From Candidatus Nitrotoga sp. AM1P (GTDB lineage: Bacteria > Pseudomonadota > Gammaproteobacteria > Burkholderiales > Gallionellaceae): DNA of 64,000 nt. The stretch is taken from contig NZ_AP019547.1 of NCBI RefSeq assembly GCF_013168275.1, positions 2,790,001-2,854,000 of the forward strand. The letters are read 5' to 3'. The notes beneath the pieces were generated by a model. That model saw nothing but the letters and a program-made list of their open reading frames with translations, had not been told where the DNA came from and ran no database searches. Made by a program: the position numbers and the translations under genes. How positions within the stretch are numbered: the stretch's first letter is position 1; each line of letters opens with the position of its first letter. Shown here piece by piece: positions 44,428 through 53,723 of the stretch.

Positions 44428-47106
44428 TTATTTGTACCCGACGAATCCCTTAACCAGCTCTTTGAAGCTGGTCGGCCTGTACTTCTCAAACCCCCCCATA
44501 TCGACATACACAAAATCATATTTCACCTTCGACTGTATTCGATTGATGTCTTCACACCATTGCTTTAACCGCGCCATCTTGAGCGGCACATCGAGATCAA
44601 CCTGCCCCTTGGTTTCGATGATGAAAATTTCCTTAGCCGTCAGCTTCACCATAAAATCCGGGTAGTAATTGGAAATATCGCCGTTGGCGTTTACATAATC
44701 CAGCTTGAAGCTCACCGCCATATAGTTCTTTGCGAACGCAATCACGTCCTCGCAGTCATCCAGGAAGCGCGCAAACAGCAACTCGAAATGACTGCCGCCG
44801 ATGATCTTGTTGAACACACTCTTTTTCGGAACCAGATACCCTTGGTCTTTCGTCACAAAGGGGCGTGTTTGCCGTAGCTTGATAGTGTCGCGGATTTCCG
44901 CATCGCCCTTGACCCGAACCGTCAGCGCATTGATGGCTTTTTTGAAGGAGTTGATTAGCGTAATCGTGGCCGCCAGTTCCGACAGGTTGCGCAGCGTGTT
45001 GGCGTCTTCCAGCTCCACCGGCTTGTCGAATAAATCATCGCGCACAAATGCCTTCACCTTACCGTAGAGCACGTCATAGCCGCTGATTAGGCGCAGGTCT
45101 TTCATAATGGTCTGCGTGAAATAGCCGATCACGCTGCGGTAGTCGGCAATGCCTGCCGTGTCCAGAATGGTGGTATGCGTCACCTCACCGGTAGCGATGT
45201 CCTTGAACACGATTTCCCGCTGCTCTTCCTCGCTGAATTTCCGATAAGGCACTTTTACGATGCCTGGAGCGCCCACAGTCAACTCAGCCAGATTTTTATA
45301 TTCGCGGTAAACGCGCGGTGTCATCACCGGGATTTCAATATCCAGCGCCTCGATGTCCTTCTTGGTGTTCTCCCTGTCAATCTCAATCACCAGCGGCGCT
45401 TTTGCCCCGGTGCCGTCGCCCATCGGCCTGCGTTCCAGCACTACGCCTTCGGCCTGGATGGATTCCACAAAGTCCATGAAAGCATCGGTGCCCACCACGC
45501 TGACGTATTCTTCCACGCCACCCGGATACATCTTGCGCAAGCCGCGCCCTAGCGTCTGCTCCGGCAGGATGTTGCTCTGTGCAGCATAAGCCCGCAGGCC
45601 GACGATGGTGGTCACGTTGCGCACGTCCCAGCCTTCCTTGAGCATCAGTACCGAAACAATCGCCTTGTATGGGCTATCCATGCTGTCGATCTCGTTGGCC
45701 TGTTTGCGCAACCGTTCCAGCTCGTCTTTATTCTTGCCGGTTGCCGATTCTGAAATCTCGCCATTATTCTTGGTGTGAATCACCAGCACCGCGTCAGTTA
45801 GCTTCGTGTAGGTGCCTTCCAGATACGCCGCCACATCGTCACAGTTCTTGGTGTCGTCGGTCATCACGAACAGGATGGCCTTCTTGCCCAGCTTTTCATG
45901 CTCGGCGTATGCCTTGCGCCATTCCACCACGCCAAGGTTGATGTAGTCGGCATATTTTTCGGTGTACTTGGCGCTTTGGCTTTCCTGTAATTTTGCGCGG
46001 CTGGCGGGATCAGGCACCACGGGATGCTTGACTACGTTTTGTGAAATCGCCTCCACCAACGGGTAATCGGCGATGGTCTGCACGAAAATGCCGCCATTAT
46101 TGTGTTTGGGTGTTGCGGTTACGTCTACCTGCAAGCTCAAGACAGCGCCTTTTTGTTTGAGGTGATTGTGGATGTCCTTGATGGACTTGAACCACGCCAG
46201 GCGGCTGTCATGTATATGGTGCGCCTCGTCGTTCAACACCATCAGCTCGTCGATGTCGCGCACGATCATGTCCAAATCCACCTTGGAATCGGTAGTCGCC
46301 CCGGTAGGCCGCTTGCCCAGAAAATAATCCATTGTGTCTTCATCGTCGGACGATGGTGGGATGTCATCGCCTGAATAGACGCGATGAATGTTGGTCAGAA
46401 AAATATTGCCGACGGGATGGGTGATGCGTACCTCGTCCTGCACATGCAGGGTAAGCTGGAAATCGTCGCGCCAGTTCTGCCCGTCCACTCCGTTGTCAGG
46501 CAATACCGGGTCATCAAAGAAAATGCGCAGCCCTTGGAAATCCTTGTAAATTCGATCCAGCACGATGATGTTGGGTGTGATTACCAAAAAATTGCGCGCC
46601 AGTTCGGATTCCGGCTCATACAGCTTGTGGAAATAGCTCCATGCCAGCACTAGACTCATCACCTTGGTCTTGCCCGCGCCGGTCGCCATCTTCACCACAA
46701 AGCGCCGCCAGTCCTCATCAAACATTGAGGATGTCACAGGCGCGCCACCGGCAAAGCGCATCATGTCGTACTTGTCTTTAACGCCCACCACGTCATACAG
46801 GTAGATGATGGTTTCCAGCGCCTCGCGTTGGGCGAAGTAATACTGGAATTCCACCATCGTGCCATCAGACTTAGGCAGCAGGTGCGGGGTCTTGAACCAC
46901 CAGTTGAGTAGGCTGCGGCTGGTGTTCGTTGCCTTGGCGTAGCCGCTGTCGCGCCATATCTTCACCTGCTTGCGCAGCTCCGGCACCAGCGGCGGCATCA
47001 GTTTTTCAAAGCTGGATTCACGCAATGCTTCATCCGCTGGAAACCAGCGAATCTCTGGGTCAAGAGTGACGTAAGGGGAGTCGGGGAAATCGGGGTGAAG
47101 AGCCAT
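44428..47106 (-). CDS. res: Type III restriction enzyme Res subunit
   Basis: An 892-residue SF2 helicase-nuclease. It has Walker A ATGAGKT (141-147), DEAH-like box NDEAHH (292-297), motif VI region EQTLGRGLRKM, and a C-terminal PD-(D/E)xK nuclease (YYPDFMVKL then IFIIETKG). With Mod it cuts DNA lacking the cognate methylation after ATP-driven motion between two sites. It starts 6 bases after the PIN gene stop. In classical systems mod and res are adjacent; here three genes lie between them. Confidence 0.95.
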   Translation of the reverse strand: MALHPDFPDSPYVTLDPEIRWFPADEALRESSFEKLMPPLVPELRKQVKIWRDSGYAKATNTSRSLLNWWFKTPHLLPKSDGTMVEFQYYFAQREALETIIYLYDVVGVKDKYDMMRFAGGAPVTSSMFDEDWRRFVVKMATGAGKTKVMSLVLAWSYFHKLYEPESELARNFLVITPNIIVLDRIYKDFQGLRIFFDDPVLPDNGVDGQNWRDDFQLTLHVQDEVRITHPVGNIFLTNIHRVYSGDDIPPSSDDEDTMDYFLGKRPTGATTDSKVDLDMIVRDIDELMVLNDEAHHIHDSRLAWFKSIKDIHNHLKQKGAVLSLQVDVTATPKHNNGGIFVQTIADYPLVEAISQNVVKHPVVPDPASRAKLQESQSAKYTEKYADYINLGVVEWRKAYAEHEKLGKKAILFVMTDDTKNCDDVAAYLEGTYTKLTDAVLVIHTKNNGEISESATGKNKDELERLRKQANEIDSMDSPYKAIVSVLMLKEGWDVRNVTTIVGLRAYAAQSNILPEQTLGRGLRKMYPGGVEEYVSVVGTDAFMDFVESIQAEGVVLERRPMGDGTGAKAPLVIEIDRENTKKDIEALDIEIPVMTPRVYREYKNLAELTVGAPGIVKVPYRKFSEEEQREIVFKDIATGEVTHTTILDTAGIADYRSVIGYFTQTIMKDLRLISGYDVLYGKVKAFVRDDLFDKPVELEDANTLRNLSELAATITLINSFKKAINALTVRVKGDAEIRDTIKLRQTRPFVTKDQGYLVPKKSVFNKIIGGSHFELLFARFLDDCEDVIAFAKNYMAVSFKLDYVNANGDISNYYPDFMVKLTAKEIFIIETKGQVDLDVPLKMARLKQWCEDINRIQSKVKYDFVYVDMGGFEKYRPTSFKELVKGFVGYK

Positions 47107-47112
47107 GGCAAT

Positions 47113-47658
47113 TTAAGTAAGCAGTCTTCTGTTTGCGGTAATAACGGCAACCCCTTGGCTCTTGAAATCACCATCATCCGTTACCAGCTTCAATCCCTCG
47201 TTCTTGCACAGAGTTGCCAACATCTGATCGTTGAAATCAGAGTCTCCGGCAGCATACTCATCAATCAGCGCATCAATCGCAAGCGAGTCAAAGCCGTTCT
47301 CTATTCGCGTACAGTGTCGTAACACACGTTTAACATCTGCTGCAATGTCTTGAGCGATGGGCTTGAAATCCCCACTTTTCCTGAATTGCTTGAAGTCGTT
47401 GGTCGATGCGGACTGTGTTTTCCAAAGATTCCATTTCAGTCTGGCATAGGTATTGATAAATTCGGAGACAATCAAAACATCAATATAAATTCTGCTTTGC
47501 GCAGATAGGATTTTTGATAAGGCTTGGGAATAGACGGCGACCCGGTTGTCTCCCGGCTTTTGTGGACCATAAACGAGCAACCAAATATTCGTGTCCAGCA
47601 ACAACTTATCAGATGGGTTGAAATTGTAACTGGCAACCGCTTCCGCCTTATGCGCCAT
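47113..47658 (-). CDS. PIN-domain ribonuclease
   Basis: 181 residues with the four acidic PIN positions: Asp22 (LLLDTNIW), Glu67 (IVSEFINT), Asp141/Asp144 (DSDFNDQM) and Asp161-164 (VTDDGDF). A predicted metal-dependent RNase. The ATG at 47658 (GGGAG 9 bases upstream) overlaps the STAS-like gene stop by 11 bases; the frame is open to 47742. No adjacent AbrB/Phd-type antitoxin is visible, so it is not a standard VapBC pair. Its place inside the operon suggests an effector. Confidence 0.85.
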   Translation of the reverse strand: MAHKAEAVASYNFNPSDKLLLDTNIWLLVYGPQKPGDNRVAVYSQALSKILSAQSRIYIDVLIVSEFINTYARLKWNLWKTQSASTNDFKQFRKSGDFKPIAQDIAADVKRVLRHCTRIENGFDSLAIDALIDEYAAGDSDFNDQMLATLCKNEGLKLVTDDGDFKSQGVAVITANRRLLT

Positions 47659-48013
47659 TGCTATCATCTCCCAGCGTTTCCTGCACGGCCTGATCGAATT
47701 TCTGCGGGTCTTTAAAGTATAGCTTGGCCGTTTCAACCACACGCTTTAGCAACGCCAGATCGTCGGCTTGCATATCCTGCACCCTGAGCAAGGAACGAAT
47801 TTGCTCTTCACTGAATGTGCCATACAACTGTCCGATTGCCGCATTCAAGAACGCCGATGTCAGGGTGGATACGTTATGGAACGAGAGCATGACGCTTCGC
47901 CCTTCATTCAAGGCGGCAGCAAGACGATCAAAAACTCTTTGGCCATCGCTGGATGCCACGCAAAGCGGGCTGCCGACGATTTCAAATATGGAAAGCTCCA
48001 GATTTTTGCTCAT
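47648..48013 (-). CDS. STAS-like protein (DUF4325)
   Basis: 121 residues with the DUF4325 core: GQRVFDRLAAALNEGRSVML then FHNVSTLTSAFLNAAIGQLYG. STAS-like folds act as anti-anti-sigma-type partners, and DUF4325 genes often sit next to GHKL-ATPase genes as here. It starts 10 bases after the ATPase gene (AAGGT ribosome site) and overlaps the PIN gene. A partner-switch with the ATPase is inferred. Confidence 0.8.
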   Translation of the reverse strand: MSKNLELSIFEIVGSPLCVASSDGQRVFDRLAAALNEGRSVMLSFHNVSTLTSAFLNAAIGQLYGTFSEEQIRSLLRVQDMQADDLALLKRVVETAKLYFKDPQKFDQAVQETLGDDSNGA

Positions 48014-48023
48014 GATGATTACC

Positions 48024-48896
48024 TTAAAAAATGTCGGTTTCCGATAACTCGGAGGATAGTGCATAGGATTGCGTATCCGCAGTATTAATTTCCACGCTTA
48101 CCACAGTACCCGGGAAAGGCTGGCTTAACCGTGCTGTAACAGTTTGACGGTTCTCCCGCAGCCAATACCCGGCTTCCGAAACAATTTGAATGCGCCCCCC
48201 ATTCAAATCAATAAACTCGCCCAGCAGCTTCAAGCCCAGCCCTCCCGGAATCTGGCCGCGCTTGGTCGTGTTGCGTCCTTCGGTAGCCCACGTAATAGCC
48301 GCCTCTGGGGCTAAGTCAAGGCCGGTATTTTCCCGTACATTCCGGCGAATGCCAATCCCCAAGTCGGCCACGGAAAAATCCAGTTGGTGCCTGGCCGGGA
48401 AAAACTGCCCGCAACTAAAAATCCCCTGCTCAGTCCGCGAGTGCAACACGGCATTGCTAAAAATCTCAAAAATGCTTTCTCGAAATTTCTTCAGCAGCCC
48501 CGGCGACATGGCTGGCATCTCCGAGCGATGCATCAATTCGGTCTCGATGTAGTCGGCAAAATAACGATCATCTTTGACATCGAAACGCTGGTAAGGAATG
48601 GTTGTCCCCCACAGGTCGGGAATCTTTTCGCGCCCATAATGGCTGAGGAAAGCATTTTTTGACAGAATTTTTTCAACGCCTGGCCGGAGATTCATTAGCC
48701 TGACTGTATTCAGCTCCTCACCCAAGCGGTAAAGAATCGCGCCAAATGCCGCGCACATATCGGCATCGAACCAAGTCGTTTCGCTCATGTCGAGGTCAAT
48801 GTCATCGAACAGGCAGTCCTTCGTTTGCGTGTACAAACACACCAGCGCTTCAAACCCCGTTTGGTCATGACGAATTTCGGGCAGAGGAATTCTCAC
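48024..48896 (-). CDS. GHKL ATPase with N-terminal STAS-like region
   Basis: 290 residues starting at GTG 48896 (GGAGG 7 bases upstream; GTGA overlap with the mod stop). An N-terminal STAS-like part (about 1-90) precedes an anti-sigma-kinase-like HATPase: N box ESIFEIFSNAVLHS (140-153), G1 DLGIGI (178-183), G2 GGLGLKLL (218-225). Such ATPases phosphorylate or sequester STAS partners. It could sense phage or DNA damage and control the PIN or R-M activity; inference. Confidence 0.85.
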   Translation of the reverse strand: MRIPLPEIRHDQTGFEALVCLYTQTKDCLFDDIDLDMSETTWFDADMCAAFGAILYRLGEELNTVRLMNLRPGVEKILSKNAFLSHYGREKIPDLWGTTIPYQRFDVKDDRYFADYIETELMHRSEMPAMSPGLLKKFRESIFEIFSNAVLHSRTEQGIFSCGQFFPARHQLDFSVADLGIGIRRNVRENTGLDLAPEAAITWATEGRNTTKRGQIPGGLGLKLLGEFIDLNGGRIQIVSEAGYWLRENRQTVTARLSQPFPGTVVSVEINTADTQSYALSSELSETDIF

Positions 48897-51190
48897 ACTC
48901 TTACCTCCACAATCGTCATCGTGTCATTGCCAAAAATATCCACCACCTTCACCGCAACTTTGCGCCGTCCCGGCATGACTTCCTGCGCCACGCTAACCAG
49001 TTCCAGCGAACGGTCTTTCTTGGTGCGGAACGATTGCCATTCATTCTCGAAAACGTAATCGCCAGTCCAAACCTCTTCGTACTCGTCGATCTGCATTTGT
49101 GGCGGTTCAAGTCCGGCAATCGCCCCCTGACCGGCTGGCATTTTTTTGATGCGAATAATCTCGCGCTTGCTCTCGAAATCAAAATCAACCGACCAGTAAT
49201 CAATCCAATCTGTCCAATGCTTGGTAAGTTGTTCGCGGGTGACGATGCCGTCCTTGTCCTTGCTCACTTTCACAATCTGGCCTTTTTCCACCACAATCTT
49301 GCTTTGTTTGTCCTTGATGGAAGCCCCGGCGGCGGCGATGGAATCCTGCGAATAGAACACCGAGAAATCCGTTAACTCCAGTGCCACGCTATTGCCTTTA
49401 ACGTGAGGCTTCACCTCGATGAACGACACATCATGGAACACCACCTGATTCTTTTCCACCGCGCGTTTGTCGAACACGTCAGCGGGGATGTACTTAGGCG
49501 CGATGTCGATGCCTTTGGTTTTCGCCTCGTCCAACACGTTAGGAAACAAGCCCATTTCGAACTCGAAACCGAGCATGTCCACCTTGGTGATGTGCTTCTT
49601 GCGGCATTCCAGAATTACTTCTTCCACAAATAGCCGCGTGATAGGCATATTCACCGGCCCCACCGCCACCAGCCGCCCAGCCTTCTTACCGTGGAAAGTG
49701 GCAAAGCCAGTAGTCGGCTCGGCGCGGTAGGCGCGCAGGATCAGGTCGAGGAAGGCCGCTTCCTTCTCTTCCAGTTGTTTCTGCTTTTCTGCATCGCGCA
49801 GGTTGGGATTCACGCCGATGTAATGCTGGCGCTCGTACCTGCCGAGGTTGAGGATTTCAAAGGCACGATAAGGTTTATCCTCGGCCTTGAGTTGCCGCTG
49901 CACTCCGATCAGACGTTTGCGAGTGGTGTGGATAGCGAACTTGCCCAAGTCACTGGTGATCCACTTGCGCCCCAGCTTTTCCGCCACGGCGGCGGTTGTG
50001 CCAGAACCACAGAAGAAATCGGCGATCAGGTCACCTTGGTTGGATGAGGCTTTGATGATGCGTTCGAGTAGTGCTTCGGGTTTTTGGGTCGGGTAGCCGA
50101 GACGTTCAGAGGAGGTGTTTCCAATACGACCAACATCATCCCAAAGTGTGGTCAGAGACTTTCCCTTGGTTTCATCCAAATAAACTTTCAATCCATCGAG
50201 CCGAGGGGTTCCATCCTGTTTCGTCAAGATAAGACCTTGTTCCCAAAGCTCTTCAAGCTTCTCCAAGGGATAGCCCCAAGAACGATTTGATGGAGGCTTT
50301 GCCCCACGCCATTCAAACTGACGACCGGGATTAGCTGATGAGAATGTCATGTCTCGCCCGGTATACAACCTTCCCGTTTCATCTTTTTTATATCGGCTAA
50401 GCTGCGCATCACCATAGTCCGTTCGCTGCTCATTAAAAATGAACTTCTTTGATTTTGATGCGAAGAAGATTGTTTCTTGAGAACGTGCGTAGCCCTGTGT
50501 TTGCATGTTATGGGCGTTAGTCCTGATCCATACTATTTCATTTTGAAATCGCTCCCTGCCAAAAACTTCTTCGATTGCGAGCCTAATATATGTATTCACT
50601 CGCCAATCGCAATGCACATAAATACTCCCATCCTTCGCCAACAAATCTCGCATTAGCGCCAGGCGTTCGTAAATCATCGCAATGAATGAATCCGCGCCCT
50701 TGCCCCAGGTGTCGCGGTAGGCGAGCTCTTCCAGCACATTCGGTCTTTTTGTGAAGGTGTCGTTGCCGATTTCGATATCCATCGAAAAATCAGCGCCCAC
50801 GTCGAAAGGCGGGTCGATGTAGATCAACTTGAGGCCCCCCTGTTTTTCGATCTCTTCCCGCAACGGGCCGTTTTTCAGGGACGAGAGAATCAGCTTGTTG
50901 TCGCCCCAGATGAGTTTATTCGTCCAACCCTTGAGCTGACGGCCACGGGCGTCGGTGTCAAACAGGCCGAATTGTAGTGAGGCCGGTTTCTCCGCGCGCG
51001 GCTCGTCTACTTGCTCGATCACCTGAAATGGCAGCACCACGTTGCACACATCGCCGGTCTTGCCGTTCCATACCAGCTCGACCTCGCGCTTGTCCTCGAA
51101 CAACAGAAAGCGAAACTTGTCAGGTAGCGGCTTGCCCGCCTCCATGAAGCGGATGATTTCTTGTTGTTCTTGTTCGGTCAGTTTTGCCAT
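48893..51190 (-). CDS. mod: Type III DNA adenine methyltransferase Mod
   Basis: A 765-residue beta-class N6-adenine methylase: DPPF catalytic motif (126-129) before the SAM-binding motif DFFCGSGTT (391-399), the order seen in type III Mod proteins. The region 220-350 is the variable target-recognition part. It provides modification and the specificity subunit for Res. First gene of the minus-strand operon; the 116 bases to the divergent 51307 gene hold both promoters. Confidence 0.95.
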   Translation of the reverse strand: MAKLTEQEQQEIIRFMEAGKPLPDKFRFLLFEDKREVELVWNGKTGDVCNVVLPFQVIEQVDEPRAEKPASLQFGLFDTDARGRQLKGWTNKLIWGDNKLILSSLKNGPLREEIEKQGGLKLIYIDPPFDVGADFSMDIEIGNDTFTKRPNVLEELAYRDTWGKGADSFIAMIYERLALMRDLLAKDGSIYVHCDWRVNTYIRLAIEEVFGRERFQNEIVWIRTNAHNMQTQGYARSQETIFFASKSKKFIFNEQRTDYGDAQLSRYKKDETGRLYTGRDMTFSSANPGRQFEWRGAKPPSNRSWGYPLEKLEELWEQGLILTKQDGTPRLDGLKVYLDETKGKSLTTLWDDVGRIGNTSSERLGYPTQKPEALLERIIKASSNQGDLIADFFCGSGTTAAVAEKLGRKWITSDLGKFAIHTTRKRLIGVQRQLKAEDKPYRAFEILNLGRYERQHYIGVNPNLRDAEKQKQLEEKEAAFLDLILRAYRAEPTTGFATFHGKKAGRLVAVGPVNMPITRLFVEEVILECRKKHITKVDMLGFEFEMGLFPNVLDEAKTKGIDIAPKYIPADVFDKRAVEKNQVVFHDVSFIEVKPHVKGNSVALELTDFSVFYSQDSIAAAGASIKDKQSKIVVEKGQIVKVSKDKDGIVTREQLTKHWTDWIDYWSVDFDFESKREIIRIKKMPAGQGAIAGLEPPQMQIDEYEEVWTGDYVFENEWQSFRTKKDRSLELVSVAQEVMPGRRKVAVKVVDIFGNDTMTIVEVRV

Positions 51191-51306
51191 ATCTATAAAT
51201 TCCCTAATTGCTTAGTCAATGCCCATCCCGTAGCAGCTTATGGCACATTGCGGATATCTTAACCATATAATGGCCGGATTATTTCAATAATATCTTTTTA
51301 ACCCAT

Positions 51307-51941
51307 ATGTATCTCGACAGCGAAGACTACCAGACCGTTTGGCAATTAGCTCACAATTGGGTGGGCGCTAATCCTGAAATAAGTGATCCGGATCTGTTTT
51401 CGGATGAGTTGAAACATTCAATTCATCGCCTCATGTCTGCTGCGATCAATCAAGCCGAACGAGAAGGTTTAAACTTTTCATGGATGATTCTTTTTTCACG
51501 GTGGTGTCCGATTTTCGCCATTTCATGAAATTTAATAAGTGTCTCCGAAATGATGAATTCGACAAGTCCTATCTAAACTCAATTTATTTAAAGCGTAGTG
51601 ATGTATTGCGCTGGTGTCAGAGCGAATTTTTATTACCCCCTCCGATTTGGCAAATTACCAATTTAGACTCTCCTAAACTTGAAGAACAAATCGAAGACTT
51701 GGATGATGACAAAGACAACTGGTACGACAATTTATCTTCCCGTCGTAAACAGCGCATTGCTTGTTTGGAGATAGCCAAGCAACTATGGAAAGAAAATCCA
51801 GAGCTGACTTACAAGGAAGTTCACTCACATCCTGCTATGACTCGCTATGGCTACGGTAAGAGTTTTACATTTGATACATTCAAAAAATGGGCTCGCCCCT
51901 ATGCTTCCGAATATGCTAAACAAGGCGGTAGCAAACAATAA
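51307..51941 (+). pseudogene. Hypothetical gene split by a frameshift
   Basis: Two overlapping frames: 51307-51528 (73 codons, MYLDSEDYQTVWQLAHNWVG) and 51480-51941 (153 codons, MDDSFFTVVSDFRHFMKFNK). The second continues the first as a single protein if one base is restored in the T-run near 51473-51477 (giving LNF-F-MDDSFF). This suggests one gene of about 210 codons with a one-base loss. It could instead be two coupled genes. No known domain; a basic C-terminus. Divergent from mod. Confidence 0.55.
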
Positions 51942-52072
51942 ATCAACAGGTTGCAAGAAACAGCCATAGTTGCTGAAAAAATCGATATAGCACGATTATT
52001 TTTAGCTACATCCCCGCCTTTCCCCGATTCCTCAAGCTGTAGTCCCGCACTTAACAATGGAGATTACAGATC

Positions 52073-53404
52073 ATGGAAACAAATTCACTTGCATCAAATG
52101 AAGTAGCCGCAGCCGAGAGGCTGCCCGACCGTACTCGCGCACCGCGCGAGACGGACGGACGGACTCTCGGCGAGGACTCACAGGGTACGCCGCCTAGTAT
52201 CACAGTACCCTCTAAATACATTCCAGAAGAAAAACCACAAAATCGGATTCTTCGATGTGCCGTGGATTCTCTTTACCTCTCCTATCAGGGCGAGTTATCA
52301 AATGAGGTAGATGACCGCCTAGAGGACAGAGAGAAGTCTGCACAGTCAAACGAAGACGAAGAACAGTCCATTGCTCAAATCGTGATTGCGGATCGTCTGT
52401 TCAATGTAGCTGCACACGGTGCGGGTCGCTTCCGCTATGTCATCTCCGATGATCGTTTTCGCATTCAAATCAGCCGTGGCACAAGACTCCCTCTCGCCTA
52501 TGCCAAGATCAGTAGCGAATATTTAACGTTTGTTCCGATTCCTCAAATCGAATCAGAATTGCGCATTATCGTTAATAGTCTAGGCATCGTTCACGACGAA
52601 CCTAAAGTCAGTCGGGCGGATGTGTGCGTCGATTTTATTCCCGGCATTCCGATGGATGATTTCAACGTTCGGCAATGGGTGACACGCGCTAGAAAGAAAG
52701 CCGCTTACTGGACAAGTGGAGATCGCTTCACGGGTTGGGCAATCGGTTCAGGTGGGGCGATTCAATCAAGAACCTATGACAAATTTCTAGAGATTATCGA
52801 AGAAAGCAACAAGGTCTATTTGTTCAAGGTTTGGGAAGCATTCGGCTGGCAGCCCGGCGATCCATTGTGGAGGCATGAATTCCAAGCAGCCAACACTGCC
52901 CTGCGAGAGTTAGGAATAGCAACTGTTCCTCAACTTCTCGACAATCTCGGCGGCTTGTGGAATTACCTTACCTCAGACTGGCTGCGATTGACCGAAATGG
53001 GGAACGATAGCAACAAATCCAGATGGAAAACGCATCCGCTATGGTCTGATATTCAATCTGCAATTTGGACTCCCACTCCACAACTTGCGCTTGAACGTGT
53101 GCGCTCTACCAACCTGCCACAAGACGAAAGGGTTATTCCGGGCGGATTGGGCTACATCTCTTCTTTCATGGCACGAGAGGGCATCACGGATTGGGGTGAG
53201 GGGTTAGGAACTTTCCTACACTTCGCATCAACTTTCTTTGACCAGCAAGGCATTTCACTTGCAGCTCAGGTGGAGGGGAAAGCTAGGCTCAAAGGGCGTA
53301 AGTTCAACACCATCAACAACCGCATCGAGTTGGATGCGCAACACGCCAAGAAAAGTGCAGCAGCCTACCAGCGCGCAAAGGATGGAGATGATGGAGACGC
53401 TTAA
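52073..53404 (+). CDS. Rolling-circle-type replication initiator (Rep_trans-like)
   Basis: 443 residues. The central part (about 100-300) has the hallmarks of replication initiation factors: VSRADVCVDF, SRTYDKFLEI (candidate nucleophile Tyr) and PLWRHEFQ. It would nick an origin to start rolling-circle replication of the excised island. The N-terminal 40 residues are low complexity, and their DNA forms two hairpins (separate entry). The HTH gene begins within its last codons and the integrase follows, a rep-xis-int module. Confidence 0.75.
   Translation: METNSLASNEVAAAERLPDRTRAPRETDGRTLGEDSQGTPPSITVPSKYIPEEKPQNRILRCAVDSLYLSYQGELSNEVDDRLEDREKSAQSNEDEEQSIAQIVIADRLFNVAAHGAGRFRYVISDDRFRIQISRGTRLPLAYAKISSEYLTFVPIPQIESELRIIVNSLGIVHDEPKVSRADVCVDFIPGIPMDDFNVRQWVTRARKKAAYWTSGDRFTGWAIGSGGAIQSRTYDKFLEIIEESNKVYLFKVWEAFGWQPGDPLWRHEFQAANTALRELGIATVPQLLDNLGGLWNYLTSDWLRLTEMGNDSNKSRWKTHPLWSDIQSAIWTPTPQLALERVRSTNLPQDERVIPGGLGYISSFMAREGITDWGEGLGTFLHFASTFFDQQGISLAAQVEGKARLKGRKFNTINNRIELDAQHAKKSAAAYQRAKDGDDGDA
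52109..52150 (+). other. Two GC-rich hairpins inside rep, possible origin
   Basis: GCAGCC-GAGA-GGCTGC (52109-52124) and CTCGCGC-ACC-GCGCGAG (52134-52150), followed by three CGGA repeats. Perfect stems 10 bp apart in the 5' part of a rep gene resemble a double-strand origin of rolling-circle elements; inference. Confidence 0.45.
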
Positions 53405-53723
53405 TCTTGAACAAGCTGCCGCGTTCCTAAAAATGCATCCCAACTCGGTGCAATCCAAGGCGCGATCCGGTGAGATTCCAGCCGCCAAACCGGGCAAGTG
53501 CTGGGCATTCCTGCAAGATGATCTTGTGTCCTATCTGCGTTCACTCTATTCTTCCAAGTGGCGAACGCTGGAAGGTGACACAAAGGAGAATTTACCATGT
53601 CACTCTACAAGCGTGAGGACTCATCAATCTGGTGGGTTCGTTTCACCCACAAGGGTAACCGAATACAACAAAGCTCTGGCACTCCCGTGCGAGAAAAAGC
53701 GGAAGAGTACGAAGCCAAGCTGA
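53391..53723 (+). CDS. Excisionase-like HTH protein overlapping the integrase gene
   Basis: 110 residues. A MerR/Xis-type helix-turn-helix (METLNLEQAAAFLKMHPNSVQSKARSGEIPAAKPG) is followed by a tail containing CHSTSVRTHQSGG. The tail is read from DNA that in another frame starts the integrase (overlap 127 bases). I recall similar CHST...GG tails in proteins before such integrases, so the overlap looks conserved. It likely directs excision. Confidence 0.78.
   Translation: METLNLEQAAAFLKMHPNSVQSKARSGEIPAAKPGKCWAFLQDDLVSYLRSLYSSKWRTLEGDTKENLPCHSTSVRTHQSGGFVSPTRVTEYNKALALPCEKKRKSTKPS

Noticed and set aside
47113..47658. PIN gene as the toxin of a VapBC pair
   Set aside because: The adjacent upstream protein is DUF4325 STAS-like, not an AbrB, Phd or RHH antitoxin; the gene is embedded in the restriction operon.
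48746..49375. 209-codon plus-strand frame over mod and ATPase genes
   Set aside because: Antisense to well-supported genes, no ribosome site and no domain.
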